The notes: generated from the letters alone by a model not told the origin. DNA of 64,000 nt from JAFAHS01 sp046728175 (GCA_046728175.1 JBKPEA010000013.1:1-64000), one strand, 5' to 3'; shown: positions 1-9,843, numbered from the stretch's first letter. A program made the numbers and translations.

Positions 1-2
1 CG

Positions 3-482
3 GTGGAGGACCTGCGGAAGTTCGTCTTCGAACAGGATGTTATCTATGTCGGTGGCGGCAGTACCGCGAATCTGCTCGCCCTCTGGAGGTTGCATGGATT
101 GGATCGGGCGCTGCGGGCAGCGTGGAACCGCGGGGTAGTGCTGGCAGGTATCAGTGCTGGCGCGATCTGCTGGTTCGAGCACGGCGTTACTGATTCGTTT
201 GGGCACCGTTTGCGGCGGTTAGATGGCGGGCTGGGTTTTCTGCGCGGCGGATTCTGCCCGCACTACGATGGCGAAGCGGCGCGGCGCCCCGCGCTTCATA
301 GGCTCATCCGTGGCGGATTTGTACCGACCTTCGCACTCGACGATGGTGCCGGGGCGCATTTCATCGGGACTCGCCTTAAGGAGATCGTTTCCTCGCGCCG
401 CAAGGCGCGGGCATTCCGCGTGACGCTCAAACGGGGTTCAGTAGTTGAGACACCCCTTCAGGTTCGCTACCTGGGCGCTTGA
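3..482 (+). CDS. Peptidase family S51 protein (5' end outside window)
   Basis: Only the C-terminal 159 residues are visible. The frame runs off the left edge and family members are usually about 220-240 residues, so some 60 N-terminal residues are missing. The nucleophile elbow GISAG (Ser near visible residue 51), the preceding YVGGGST stretch and the FCPHYD motif (His near residue 87) fit family S51 (dipeptidase E / cyanophycinase-like serine peptidases). These cytoplasmic enzymes hydrolyse Asp-X dipeptides or similar small peptides. The substrate cannot be told from this fragment. Enolase follows on the same strand, with no obvious functional link. Confidence 0.85.
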   Translation: MEDLRKFVFEQDVIYVGGGSTANLLALWRLHGLDRALRAAWNRGVVLAGISAGAICWFEHGVTDSFGHRLRRLDGGLGFLRGGFCPHYDGEAARRPALHRLIRGGFVPTFALDDGAGAHFIGTRLKEIVSSRRKARAFRVTLKRGSVVETPLQVRYLGA

Positions 483-602
483 GAGGGCTTGCAGATCACT
501 TTCGATTTTGCTGGCCGCAACCGCCTCGGTAACATCGTGACAGGGCGCGCGGACGTGCCGACACCGCAGACCTTCCGCGACCGGAGAGGAGTTTACAGAC
601 CG

Positions 603-1901
603 ATGGCGACAGCGACGGCGATCAGCGAAATCCGGGCCCGCGAGATTCTCGACTCGCGCGGCAACCCCACTATCGAAGTCGACGTGCGGCTGTCGGGGGG
701 TGCATTTGGTCATGCCGCGGTGCCCTCTGGTGCATCAACCGGGGTGCATGAGGCGCTTGAGCTGCGCGACGGGGATCCCAAGCGCTACGCGGGCAAGGGC
801 GTGCTCAAGGCAGTCACCAACGTGAACCAGGCAATCGCCGCGAAGCTCAAGGGAGCGGATGCCGACGACCTGCAGACCATCGACGATAGTTTGATCGCGC
901 TGGACGGGACCGAGAATAAATCCAGGCTCGGGGCCAACGCGATGCTTGGTGTCTCGCTCGCGGCAGCTCACGCGGCGGCAGCGGCCCACAATCTACCGCT
1001 CTACCGCCATCTGAATCCGGACGCGCACGTCTTCCCGGTCCCGATGATGAACGTGCTTAACGGCGGGCGGCATGCCGACTCCAGCGTTGACATGCAGGAG
1101 TTCATGATCGTTCCGCAGGGTGCGCCGACCTTCGCCGAAGCTATCCGCGCCGGTGCGGAAGTCTTTCATGCGCTCGCGCGAGTTTTGAAAGGGCGTGGTC
1201 ACTCGACCAACGTCGGGGATGAAGGCGGGTTCGCGCCCAGCCTTGGCAGCAACGAAGAACCGATCGAGATGATCCTGGAAGCCATCCGCCAAGCCGGCTA
1301 CCAGCCCGGTGCGGATGTCGCGATTGCACTCGACCCTGCATCCAGCGAGCTCTACGAGAACGGAAAGTACGTGTTCGCGCGATCGGACAAAAGTGAGCGC
1401 GATGCCTCCGCGATGGTCAGTTTTTATGCCCAGTGGCTGGCCAAATATCCGATCGTATCGATCGAGGACGGCTTGGCCGAGGAAGACTGGGAGGGCTGGA
1501 GGGTGCTGACCCGCGAGCTGGGCGGGCGCGTGCAACTGGTCGGTGATGACCTGTTCGTCACCAACCGGAAGTTTCTGGAGCGTGGCATTCGCGAGAAGGC
1601 GGCGAACTCGATTCTGATCAAGCTTAACCAGATTGGCACGCTCAGCGAGACGCTGAAGACCATCGAAATCGCCCGCGCCGCCGGATACACATCGGTCATC
1701 TCGCATCGCTCGGGCGAGACCGAGGACACCACCATCGCGGACTTGGTCGTCGCGACCGGCGTCGGGCAGATCAAGACCGGTTCCATGAGCCGGAGCGAGC
1801 GCACCGCCAAATACAATCGCCTCCTGCGAATCGCCGAAGAGCTGGGCCCACGCGCGGTCTATCCGGGCGCCAAAGCGTTTGAGCGGGGAGCCGCGCGATG
1901 A
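603..1901 (+). CDS. eno: Enolase (phosphopyruvate hydratase)
   Basis: Converts 2-phosphoglycerate to phosphoenolpyruvate in glycolysis and gluconeogenesis. The 432-residue length is normal. Visible motifs include IREILDSRGNPT-like N-terminal sequence (here EIRAREILDSRGNPT), IEDGLAEEDW near residue 286, GDDLF near 314, the catalytic-loop Lys in LIKLNQIGT near 340 and the signature SHRSGETED near 366. The frame is open back to 489, but ATG 603 is preferred: it lies about 12 bases after a purine-rich GGAGAGGAG and gives the usual N terminus (MATATAISEIRAREIL). The stop overlaps the gpmI start by four bases, so the two glycolytic genes are probably translationally coupled. Confidence 0.97.
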   Translation: MATATAISEIRAREILDSRGNPTIEVDVRLSGGAFGHAAVPSGASTGVHEALELRDGDPKRYAGKGVLKAVTNVNQAIAAKLKGADADDLQTIDDSLIALDGTENKSRLGANAMLGVSLAAAHAAAAAHNLPLYRHLNPDAHVFPVPMMNVLNGGRHADSSVDMQEFMIVPQGAPTFAEAIRAGAEVFHALARVLKGRGHSTNVGDEGGFAPSLGSNEEPIEMILEAIRQAGYQPGADVAIALDPASSELYENGKYVFARSDKSERDASAMVSFYAQWLAKYPIVSIEDGLAEEDWEGWRVLTRELGGRVQLVGDDLFVTNRKFLERGIREKAANSILIKLNQIGTLSETLKTIEIARAAGYTSVISHRSGETEDTTIADLVVATGVGQIKTGSMSRSERTAKYNRLLRIAEELGPRAVYPGAKAFERGAAR

Positions 1902-3430
1902 GTCCGCGGCCGCCGGTCGTCGCGCTGATCATCTTCGACGGATGGGGCATACGCGGGGAGCGCGAGGCAAATGCGATCGCGATGGCGCGCACTCCGGTCA
2001 TGGACCGCCTGCTCAGGACCCAGGCGCATAGCGAAATCGATGCCTCGGGGGAGTCGGTTGGCCTTCCGCCCGGGGTCATGGGCAACTCCGAGGTCGGGCA
2101 TCTGACCATCGGCTCGGGGCGCGTTATCTACCAGGACGTGATGCGCATCACCAGGGCGATTGAGCAGAGCACGTTCGCATCGAACCCCGTCCTGCTCGAC
2201 ACAATCAAGAAGTCGCGCGGGCACTCGCTGCACCTGTGGGGATTGCTGTCCGACGGAAGTGTTCACAGTCATATTGATCATCTGCTCGCACTCCTTGATC
2301 TCGCGGTGCAAAACGGCGCCGAACAGGTCGCGGTTCATGCGGTGCTCGATGGACGCGACAAACCGCCCCGCTCCGCCCTGCCCTTCATCGATCAGCTCGA
2401 AGCGAAGCTGAAGCAGATTGGCCGCGGGCGCGTCGCCACCGTCAGCGGCCGTTACTTCGCGATGGATCGGGATCGGCGCTGGGAGCGGACCGAGCGCGCC
2501 TGGCGCGCCATGGTTTTGGGGGAAGCACCCAGTGTCAAGTCGGCGCGCGCAGCGGTCGAGGCCTCATATGCGAACGACAAGAGCGATGAGTTCGTCGAGC
2601 CGGTGATCATCGGGTCGCCCACGCCGATCGTCGACGGCGACCAGGTCGCGTGTTTCAACTTCCGCGCCGACCGATCCCGCCAGTTGACCGCGGCGCTCGC
2701 TCGCCGGGACTTCAGCGGATTCCCACGGCCGCGGATACCCACGATCGGCTACGTATGCATGACGGAATATGATCGGAGCTTTGGCTTGCCCCTGGCGTTC
2801 GGGCCCGAAGATGTGCGCAACACACTCGCCGAGGTGCTGGGCAAAGCCGGAATCGCAAATTTGCGGGTAGCGGAGACCGAAAAATACGCGCATGTCACCT
2901 ATTTTCTCAACGGCGGCGTGGAGCAGCCATTTCCTCACGAGGAGCGTGCGCTGATTCCGTCGGCGAAAGTCGCGACCTACGACTTGGAGCCGACGATGCG
3001 TGCGCAGGCGATCGCCGAGCGCGCCGCCCGCGAGATAGCCGGGGGCAAGTTCGGTGTGGTGGTAATGAACTTCGCCAATCCGGACATGGTGGGACATACC
3101 GGGAACCTCGAAGCGACGGTCAAAGCGGTCGAAGCGACTGACGTCGCGTTGGGAATCGTAGTCGATGCACTCGCTCGGCGCGGCGGTGCCGCGCTGATCA
3201 CGGCCGACCATGGCAACGCCGAGTTCATGGCCGACCCCAAGACCGGTCAGCCCCACACCGCTCACACAACCTATCCGGTACCGTTGATCTTATTCGATGA
3301 TTCCTACCATGGAGGTCTGCGCGCCGGTGGAACGCTTTCCGACGTGGGCCCGACGCTGCTGCGGATGCTGGGCGTGGCAATCCCGCCCGAGATGACCGGC
3401 CGCGATCTGCGCGATTATGACTCGCGATGA
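1898..3430 (+). CDS. gpmI: 2,3-bisphosphoglycerate-independent phosphoglycerate mutase
   Basis: Interconverts 3- and 2-phosphoglycerate using a phosphoserine intermediate and two Mn ions; it supplies the substrate of the enolase encoded just upstream. The 510-residue length is typical. The alkaline-phosphatase-fold metal motif FDGWG lies near residue 13, the nucleophile Ser in GNSEVGH near 63, the substrate-binding DRRWERTERAW segment near 190, and the C-terminal metal motif ADHGNAEF near 436. The ATG overlaps the enolase stop by four bases, and the gene's own stop overlaps the next start by four bases, giving a compact three-gene unit. Confidence 0.97.
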   Translation: MSPRPPVVALIIFDGWGIRGEREANAIAMARTPVMDRLLRTQAHSEIDASGESVGLPPGVMGNSEVGHLTIGSGRVIYQDVMRITRAIEQSTFASNPVLLDTIKKSRGHSLHLWGLLSDGSVHSHIDHLLALLDLAVQNGAEQVAVHAVLDGRDKPPRSALPFIDQLEAKLKQIGRGRVATVSGRYFAMDRDRRWERTERAWRAMVLGEAPSVKSARAAVEASYANDKSDEFVEPVIIGSPTPIVDGDQVACFNFRADRSRQLTAALARRDFSGFPRPRIPTIGYVCMTEYDRSFGLPLAFGPEDVRNTLAEVLGKAGIANLRVAETEKYAHVTYFLNGGVEQPFPHEERALIPSAKVATYDLEPTMRAQAIAERAAREIAGGKFGVVVMNFANPDMVGHTGNLEATVKAVEATDVALGIVVDALARRGGAALITADHGNAEFMADPKTGQPHTAHTTYPVPLILFDDSYHGGLRAGGTLSDVGPTLLRMLGVAIPPEMTGRDLRDYDSR

Positions 3431-4035
3431 GCGACCGGGCGAGCGGCCACGACGGTAACCTCACCGGGCAGGTGGACCGCCTGCGCGACTATCTGAGTCG
3501 CAACCCGGTCATCGCCGAGATTTTGCAGAAGGCGCCGTCTCTTGCGGTGGCCAATTGGTACCTGGGCGCAGGATGCATCGCACAGACGGTATGGAATTTC
3601 CTGCATGGTTTCGAGGCTACCTTCGGCATCAAGGATTACGATCTGGTTTATCACGACGCATCCGACCTCTCGCTGGAAGCGCAAACCCGCTACCTGGCGC
3701 GTGCAACCGAACTCTTCGCCCACCTCCATGCCACGGTAGAAGTTCAAAACGAGGCGCGCGTGCATCTCTGGCACGCCGAGCATTTTGGCTACGAAATCGC
3801 ACCCTACGATTCAGTGGAAGCCGCGATAAAAAGCTGGCCCACCACGGCGACCTGCGTGGGAGTCAGAACCGCAAGGGCTGGAGGTTTGCGGGTATATGCG
3901 CCGTTTGGCTTGAACGACCTGTTCGGCATGATCGTCGGACCCAACAAGCTGCAAGTCACCAGGGAGCTTTACGAAGCCAAGACCGAACGCTGGACCAGGT
4001 TGTGGCCGAAACTGCAACGACTGCCGTGGGATTAA
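3427..4035 (+). CDS. Nucleotidyltransferase family protein (NTP_transf_6-like)
   Basis: A 202-residue protein resembling the NTP_transf_6 (formerly DUF925) group of nucleotidyltransferase-fold proteins. It has the helix-strand element GAGCIAQTVWN near residues 46-56 followed by IKDYDLVYHD near 67-76, which resembles the paired-Asp metal site of the fold. A second conserved stretch is PFGLNDLFGMIV near 158. The family is cytoplasmic and mostly uncharacterised, so the substrate is unknown. It overlaps the gpmI stop by four bases, so it is probably co-transcribed with eno and gpmI. The family call is fairly secure, the function is not. Confidence 0.75.
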   Translation: MSDRASGHDGNLTGQVDRLRDYLSRNPVIAEILQKAPSLAVANWYLGAGCIAQTVWNFLHGFEATFGIKDYDLVYHDASDLSLEAQTRYLARATELFAHLHATVEVQNEARVHLWHAEHFGYEIAPYDSVEAAIKSWPTTATCVGVRTARAGGLRVYAPFGLNDLFGMIVGPNKLQVTRELYEAKTERWTRLWPKLQRLPWD

Positions 4036-4085
4036 ATGAGCGGGGTCACTCGTCCGGGGATATCGGATGGCGATCCTGCCCACCA

Positions 4086-4120
4086 CGGGTCCGATCATCG
4101 GAAAACTTCGGCCGGACCCG
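4086..4120. repeat. Inverted repeat between convergent genes
   Basis: Perfect 8-bp arms CGGGTCCG (4086-4093) and CGGACCCG (4113-4120) with a 19-base spacer lie between the convergent ends of the nucleotidyltransferase (stop 4035) and VWA (stop 4129) genes. The position suits a two-way transcription terminator, but no T-run follows on either side, so it may only be an RNA stem protecting 3' ends. Confidence 0.4.
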
Positions 4121-4128
4121 CGAAGCGT

Positions 4129-6210
4129 CTACCAGCGGACCACTTGTTCGTAGACCTTGGGGAGTTGGCGCGGCAGCGAGGTGATGTCTTCGATCACCAA
4201 GTACCGCGAGGACTGGCACATCTGGCGCAAATAGTCGTGACCGGTTTTGTCGACCGTGATGCAGAACGGCAGTACCCCGGCCAGCTCGAGTTCCTTGAGC
4301 GCGACCATGGTATCCTGAATTCCGTACGCGTTGGACCTGCGGTCGTGGCCGTAGTCGAAGTCCTGCGGAAAGCCGTCACTCAGCAGGATCACGTGCTTGG
4401 CGCGCGAGCTCACGTCTTTGAACTTCTCGCGCACGTGACGAATCGCAGCGCCCATCCGGGTCGATCGCTTGGGTTCCACCGCACCCACCCGCGCGCGGAC
4501 CTCATCCGACAGTTCCTGGTCAAATTCCTTGATCACGTAGAATTCCACGTTGTCGCGGCCATGACCCGAAAAGCCCATGATGGCGTACTGGTCGCCCAAC
4601 TCCTCTAACGACTGCGCCATGATGACCAGCGCTTCCTTGTTGACGTCGATAATGCGGCGCGGACGCTGGGCGGCCTGCGGCCGGCGCTGCCAGGCCTTCA
4701 TCCAATCGTCGGGATCGTCATCCTCGTTGTACTTGCGCGGCTCGCGATGAATGGGCTCGTCGGTCGAAGCCGACATGTCGAGCAGGAACAAGGTCGCGAC
4801 ATCGCGGGCTTCTTTTTTACGCGACTTGTAGACGCGGGGATCGGGAATTTCGCCCATGCGCCGCGAGACGCGTGCCTCGATGCTGCGGTCCAGGTCGATC
4901 TCCTCCCCGTCCTCGAGCCCGCGCACCATCCGATACGAAGCGGGACGGATGCGCTGGAAGTTACGGCGAATTATCGGGAGCAGCTCCGAGTAGCGACTCA
5001 GGGTGCTGTCGTAAAAGTCACCCTCGTCACCGGCGAGCGGTATCTCGCGCAACCGGCACCAGTTGCGCCGATAGTCGCCGAGCACATAGTCCCACTCGTC
5101 GTAGGCGTAGTACGAGTCCTGCCGATTGCGCGCGAGCATCAGGCGGCCCTGCCCCGGCATCGAACCGACTTCCGCGAGTTGCTCGCGCATCTGCTCGAGT
5201 TCGCTCATCTGCTTGCCGGTGAGCTGGGTCAGGTACATGCCCTCGCCGTCGACGTTGCCATCGCCCTGTGACGGACGAATCTCCGCACCTTGTTCGATCA
5301 GCTTGCGCAGCTCCTCGGGAGACAACGCGCGACCCTTGCTGCCTTTGCTCTGCTGGCCGGAGGTTTCCAGGCTGAGCTTCTGGTCCGGCTCGCCCCCGCC
5401 ATCCGCCTCTTCCCCATCCTCACCCATCGAACCGTCGGGGCCCTCGGCGGCCTTCATGCGGCTGCTGATCAGATCGTTGCGCATTCGGTCCGCGTCGCCC
5501 GACAGCGGGTCGCTCTCGCCGGCTTGGCGGGCGCGCGCGATCAGGTCTTCAATCCACTTGTAGAGCGAGGTGGTCTGCTGAGCCGTGGTGAGGACGTCGG
5601 CGTGCCGCTCGCGTAACGGCGCGAAAAAGCTCGCCGCCATCCGCGCGAAGCTCGGCACCATGTCGTCGGCACCACTGAGCAGATCCAGCGCACCGCGCAG
5701 AAGCATGGTGCTGAGCGCCTCGGGGGGCATGGACTGGAGCAATGCCTCGTTGACCTGGGCAATGCGCGGCGCCAGGCCACGGTAGCGGCGCGCCAGTTCC
5801 GCATCGATTCGGGCCGCCTCTCCAAGCCGCATCAGGGCGCCCGCCAACGCGGGATCCTCGAACGAGGCGACAAAGCTGTCGATAGCCTCCACGCCGGTTT
5901 CTCCGCGTTCCTCGAATCCCGGTAAATCCGCAAGTCTCAGCCTGAAGGTGCCAAAGTCGTGCCGCGCCGCGAGGTGGGCCGTAGTCACGAAATAATAATT
6001 GTAAGCGCCGCCGGGCTTGCCAAAGGGCTCCACTTTCTCGGGCAGATAGATCATCTCGCCCGGGACCAGCGGATACTGAAACGGTAGCATCGGGCTGGTA
6101 TTCGCAATCGAGTCGATGCGAAACTCGAGCGGAAACAGCATCCGCATGAATTTCGTTACGACCCCTTTGATCGCGTAGAGTTCCTGAGTTTTCTCGCCGG
6201 CCTCGCCCAT
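4129..6210 (-). CDS. VWA-domain protein, NorD/CobT-like
   Basis: A 693-residue cytoplasmic protein with a C-terminal von Willebrand A domain. The MIDAS metal site is complete: DMSAS (near residue 474), the Thr of STRMG (near 587) and the Asp of LLSDGFPQD (near 612). The N-terminal ~460 residues include an acidic, Gly-rich linker (about 250-300) typical of NorD/CobT-type proteins. Such proteins work with MoxR-class AAA+ ATPases to insert metals into or remodel enzymes (nitric oxide reductase, Rubisco, cobaltochelatase). No MoxR ATPase gene and no client enzyme is adjacent, so the client cannot be named. It is divergent from the M16 peptidase operon. Confidence 0.8.
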   Translation of the reverse strand: MGEAGEKTQELYAIKGVVTKFMRMLFPLEFRIDSIANTSPMLPFQYPLVPGEMIYLPEKVEPFGKPGGAYNYYFVTTAHLAARHDFGTFRLRLADLPGFEERGETGVEAIDSFVASFEDPALAGALMRLGEAARIDAELARRYRGLAPRIAQVNEALLQSMPPEALSTMLLRGALDLLSGADDMVPSFARMAASFFAPLRERHADVLTTAQQTTSLYKWIEDLIARARQAGESDPLSGDADRMRNDLISSRMKAAEGPDGSMGEDGEEADGGGEPDQKLSLETSGQQSKGSKGRALSPEELRKLIEQGAEIRPSQGDGNVDGEGMYLTQLTGKQMSELEQMREQLAEVGSMPGQGRLMLARNRQDSYYAYDEWDYVLGDYRRNWCRLREIPLAGDEGDFYDSTLSRYSELLPIIRRNFQRIRPASYRMVRGLEDGEEIDLDRSIEARVSRRMGEIPDPRVYKSRKKEARDVATLFLLDMSASTDEPIHREPRKYNEDDDPDDWMKAWQRRPQAAQRPRRIIDVNKEALVIMAQSLEELGDQYAIMGFSGHGRDNVEFYVIKEFDQELSDEVRARVGAVEPKRSTRMGAAIRHVREKFKDVSSRAKHVILLSDGFPQDFDYGHDRRSNAYGIQDTMVALKELELAGVLPFCITVDKTGHDYLRQMCQSSRYLVIEDITSLPRQLPKVYEQVVRW

Positions 6211-6340
6211 CAGATAATCCGTGCCTGATTGTTACAGAGACCGAATCAGCGATGCAATTTGCGCGGGAAGCCTGTGCGCTTGGCGCGCGAGTTATTTCCT
6301 TGACTTGCCAGTAACCCGCATCATTAGATGGTTTGTTGCC

Positions 6341-7768
6341 ATGAATATCATTTTATCGCGTAACCGCTGTCGGGCCGCCGCAGCGATCTCGGCTGCTTTA
6401 TTGTTTTCCACGTTGACCGCGAGCCTCGCTCGGGGCGGCATCGCCGACGCGGTCAAGACCAAGACCCTATCCAACGGGCTTCGAGTGCTGGTGCTGGAAA
6501 ATCACAAGGCTCCGGTTGCGACTTTCAGCGTCTTTTACCATGTGGGTTCTCGCAACGAGCAGTTCGGCAAGACCGGCATCTCGCATCTGCTTGAACATCT
6601 GATGTTCCGGGGTACCAAGAAATACGGCCCCGAGGAGTTCTCCAACATCATCCAGGAAAACGGTGGCATTGATAACGCCTTCACCACCGCCGACTACACC
6701 AACTACTTCGTGAACATCAACAAGGACCACCTCGATGTGCCCATCTCGCTGGAAGCGGATCGGATGGCGAATTTCGCGCCCCAGGGTTTCGATTCCGAAC
6801 GCGCGGTGGTGATGGAAGAACGGCGGATGTCGACCGAGGACAAGCCCGAAGACGCGCTCGACGAACAGACCCGCGCGGCGGCCTTTGTCGAGCATCCCTA
6901 CCACTGGCCGGTGATCGGGTGGATGCAGGATATCCGGCGCCTGACCCTCGACGACGTTTACGCTTATCACAGCATCTACTACTCGCCGCAGAACGCGGTG
7001 ATCGTAACGGTGGGTGATTTCAAGGCCGACCAGGTCATGAAGCAAATCGAGGAGGCCTTTTCCGGAATCAAGAATGGACCCAAGCCGCCGCCGATGCCCA
7101 TCGTCGAGCCGGAACAGAGGGGTGAGCGGAGGATTGAACTGCTTCACGCTGCCGACCTGCCCGCATTTCAAGAAGGTTTTCATGTGCCTAACTTCAAGGC
7201 GGGCAGCGATGCGTTCGCGCTGGAAGTGGCGGGCGAAATGCTCGCCGATGGCAAAAGCTCGCGGCTTTACCGGCAGCTGGTAATGGAAAAGCGCATGGTG
7301 GTCGAAATCAACGCCGGTCTCGACATCACCTCGTTCGACCCTAATCTCTTCGTGTTCGCCGCCCAGATGCGCCCCGGCGTCAAAACCGAGGACGCTCTGG
7401 CGGAAGTCGACAAGGAGATCGCCGAACTCCGCGACCACCCGGTGAGCGCCGATGAGCTGCAGAAGGCGAAGAACCTGGAAGCGGCGCAATTCGTTTTCGG
7501 GCAGGACTCGGTTTTTCGCCAAGCGATGTTGCTGGGCATTTACGAGCTACTTGGTGACTACAGGGAGGTGGATGCCTATCTGCCCGGTATCGACAAGGTC
7601 ACTGCAACCGACGTGCAACGCGTCGCGCGCAAATACCTGGTCAGCGAAAACCGCACGACCGGCGTGCTGGTTCCCACCGGGATGCTTCCCAAGGGCGCCA
7701 TGGGCGGGGGTCCAAGCGGCGGGCAGGTGCACCACACCGATGTGACGGCGGACGAGGTGGCGCGATGA
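6341..7768 (+). CDS. Secreted M16 zinc metallopeptidase (catalytic subunit)
   Basis: A 475-residue M16-family peptidase related to mitochondrial processing peptidase and pitrilysin. The inverted zinc motif HLLEH lies near residues 81-85, with the downstream Glu in MEERRMS near 160, so it should be active. ATG 6341 starts a signal peptide (basic MNIILSRNRC-type start, then a hydrophobic AAAISAALLFSTLTA stretch), indicating a periplasmic enzyme; the open frame further upstream (from 6221) does not look like coding sequence. It overlaps the second M16 gene by four bases, so the two are likely coupled and form a heterodimer. Confidence 0.9.
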   Translation: MNIILSRNRCRAAAAISAALLFSTLTASLARGGIADAVKTKTLSNGLRVLVLENHKAPVATFSVFYHVGSRNEQFGKTGISHLLEHLMFRGTKKYGPEEFSNIIQENGGIDNAFTTADYTNYFVNINKDHLDVPISLEADRMANFAPQGFDSERAVVMEERRMSTEDKPEDALDEQTRAAAFVEHPYHWPVIGWMQDIRRLTLDDVYAYHSIYYSPQNAVIVTVGDFKADQVMKQIEEAFSGIKNGPKPPPMPIVEPEQRGERRIELLHAADLPAFQEGFHVPNFKAGSDAFALEVAGEMLADGKSSRLYRQLVMEKRMVVEINAGLDITSFDPNLFVFAAQMRPGVKTEDALAEVDKEIAELRDHPVSADELQKAKNLEAAQFVFGQDSVFRQAMLLGIYELLGDYREVDAYLPGIDKVTATDVQRVARKYLVSENRTTGVLVPTGMLPKGAMGGGPSGGQVHHTDVTADEVAR

Positions 7769-9153
7769 TCCGACGCACGAACTGGATTCTCAAGGTAATC
7801 CTCACAAGCTGCCTGATGCTGGCGGGAACTGCGGCCGCCGGGCCCGCGCACGCACTCGAGATCAAGCGGATGAGGCTCACCAACGGCGCGACCCTGCTGG
7901 TATCGGAAGACCACCAGCTTCCGATGGTCACGGTGGAAATCGCGCTCGATGCGGGTTCCCGCCATGATCCCGCGGGCAAGGCCGGGCTCGCGATGCTTAC
8001 CGCGCGATGCGTGAACCAGGGGACCCGGGAGCTCAGCGCTACCGCCTTCGATGAGAAGGTCGATTTCATGGGCAGCTCGCTGTTCTTGAACGCCGACCAC
8101 GACTATGCCACCGCCGGCTTCACGGCTCTGAAGAAGTACGAAACGGAGACCCTCGGACTGCTGGCGGGAATCCTGTCCAGCCCCGGCCTTCGCGATGCAG
8201 ATATAGATCGCAAACGCGCCGAGCAGGTCGCGGGAATCAAAGCCGCCGAAGAAGAGCCCGGCTACATCGCGGCGGTGGCATTCGCAAAGAGTCTGTACGG
8301 AGATACGCCCTATGGCCATCCGACGACCGGGACCTCCGACTCGGTTGCCAAGCTGAGTAGCGACGACGTTCGCAATTTTTACCGCGACTATTACCGGCTC
8401 GGGAGCGCGGTTATCGCAGTCGCGGGAGACGTCAACGCTGGAGAAGTTAAAGCTTTGCTTGAGAAGAGCCTGCCGGGTCCAGGCGGCGTGGTCGGAGTGC
8501 AGGCACAACCGACAGTCCCCGCGCTAGCCGCGGGGCTCGACATCAAGCTCATCGATCGCAACGTCCAGCAGGCCAACGTGATGCTCGGGTTCGTCGGGAT
8601 CGCCCGTTCCAACCCCGACTATTATAAAATTCAAGTAATGAATTACATTCTCGGTGGTGGGGTGTTCGCCTCGCGCCTGATGAGAACCGTCAGGAGCAAG
8701 GCGGGCCTCGCCTACCACGTCTCCAGCATCTTTCATGCACGAAAGTTTCCGGGGCCTTTCGCCGTGGTGCTGCAGACCAAAAACCAGAGTGCCAACGAGG
8801 CGATCAAGATGGTCTTGCAGCAGATGCGGCAGATGCAGGAGAGCCCGGTTTCCGACGCAGAGCTGGACAATGCGCGCAAGTTCCTGGTCGGGAGCTTTCC
8901 GCTGACGATCGACCGCCAGGAACAGATCGCGGGATTCATGCTGGAGGTGGAACTGTCCGGCCTGGGACTCGACTATGCCGAGCGCTACCCCAGACTGATT
9001 GAGTCGGTTACCAAGCAGGATGTGCTCGAGGTCGCACGCAAGTATCTGCATCCCGACGATGCACTGCTGGTGGTGGTAGCCAACCAGCATGACGCCGCGA
9101 TCAACACCGCAATGCTGAACCAGACCGCCGCCGGGGGCGGCGCCGGAAAGTAG
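7765..9153 (+). CDS. Secreted M16 peptidase-like protein (non-catalytic partner)
   Basis: A 462-residue second M16 protein with its own signal peptide (ILTSCLMLAGTAAAGPAHA). Where the active subunit has HxxEH, this one reads LAMLTARCV, so the zinc ligands are missing. The conserved C-terminal substrate-binding segment (RSKAGLAYHVS near residue 312-322, the Arg/Tyr pair region) is retained. This active-plus-inactive arrangement is well known for M16B heterodimers, in which the second subunit completes the substrate-binding chamber. Its start overlaps the stop of the catalytic subunit. Role: periplasmic peptide turnover, substrate unknown. Confidence 0.9.
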   Translation: MIRRTNWILKVILTSCLMLAGTAAAGPAHALEIKRMRLTNGATLLVSEDHQLPMVTVEIALDAGSRHDPAGKAGLAMLTARCVNQGTRELSATAFDEKVDFMGSSLFLNADHDYATAGFTALKKYETETLGLLAGILSSPGLRDADIDRKRAEQVAGIKAAEEEPGYIAAVAFAKSLYGDTPYGHPTTGTSDSVAKLSSDDVRNFYRDYYRLGSAVIAVAGDVNAGEVKALLEKSLPGPGGVVGVQAQPTVPALAAGLDIKLIDRNVQQANVMLGFVGIARSNPDYYKIQVMNYILGGGVFASRLMRTVRSKAGLAYHVSSIFHARKFPGPFAVVLQTKNQSANEAIKMVLQQMRQMQESPVSDAELDNARKFLVGSFPLTIDRQEQIAGFMLEVELSGLGLDYAERYPRLIESVTKQDVLEVARKYLHPDDALLVVVANQHDAAINTAMLNQTAAGGGAGK

Positions 9154-9303
9154 GCGCGGAGCGCCCAGACCGCGCTCAGAAGCGTCAGGTTCGAGTGGCA
9201 TCACGGCCTGCACGGTAGCCTCTTTTTCCGGCGCGGAATTGGTGCGGCGGGTGGCTCGCCCGTTTGGGGAACCGGAACGACGATTCATGAGATAAGCTGC
9301 CGC

Positions 9304-9843
9304 GTGAATCCATCGCCGCTGCGCATCCTTACCGTCGGTCACTCGACGCATCCTATCGAGCGTTTCCTCGGACTGCTCGGCAAACAGCAGATCGTGCGGG
9401 TCGCAGACGTGCGATCCTTCCCCTCTTCCCGCAAATGGCCTCAGTTCAACCAGCCGGAGCTTTCTCAATCACTCCTACGCGCGGGAATCCAATATCAATG
9501 GCTGAAAAGACTCGGCGGACGGCGGCACAGCAAGCGGGAGCATTCGCCGCACACGGCGTGGACTCATCCGGCCTTTCGTTCGTACGCAGACTATACCGAA
9601 TCTGCAGATTTCGCGGCCGGTCTCGACGAACTTCTCGCCCCCGCCCAGGCCGAGCGCGTAGCCTACATGTGTTCGGAAGGATTGTGGTGGCGATGCCATC
9701 GGAGAATCATCTCCGACTACCTGGTGCTACGCGGTTGGCAGGTCGATCACATCATGCCCGACGGCAAATTGCGCCAACACGAGATGACGCCGTTCGCGCG
9801 AATTGCCGATGGCCACATCGTTTATGACGGAGTCAGCGGATGA
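9304..9843 (+). CDS. DUF488 family protein
   Basis: A 179-residue DUF488 protein starting at a GTG. It shows the family's N-terminal TVGHSTHP motif, DVRSFPSSRKWPQFN, and the C-terminal segment around a Cys and paired Arg (MCSEGLWWRCHRR near residues 121-133). DUF488 proteins are small cytoplasmic proteins of unknown function. Its 3' end overlaps by about 22 bases the reconstructed end of the degraded TPR gene on the opposite strand. Neighbours give no clue to function. Confidence 0.85.
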   Translation: MNPSPLRILTVGHSTHPIERFLGLLGKQQIVRVADVRSFPSSRKWPQFNQPELSQSLLRAGIQYQWLKRLGGRRHSKREHSPHTAWTHPAFRSYADYTESADFAAGLDELLAPAQAERVAYMCSEGLWWRCHRRIISDYLVLRGWQVDHIMPDGKLRQHEMTPFARIADGHIVYDGVSG

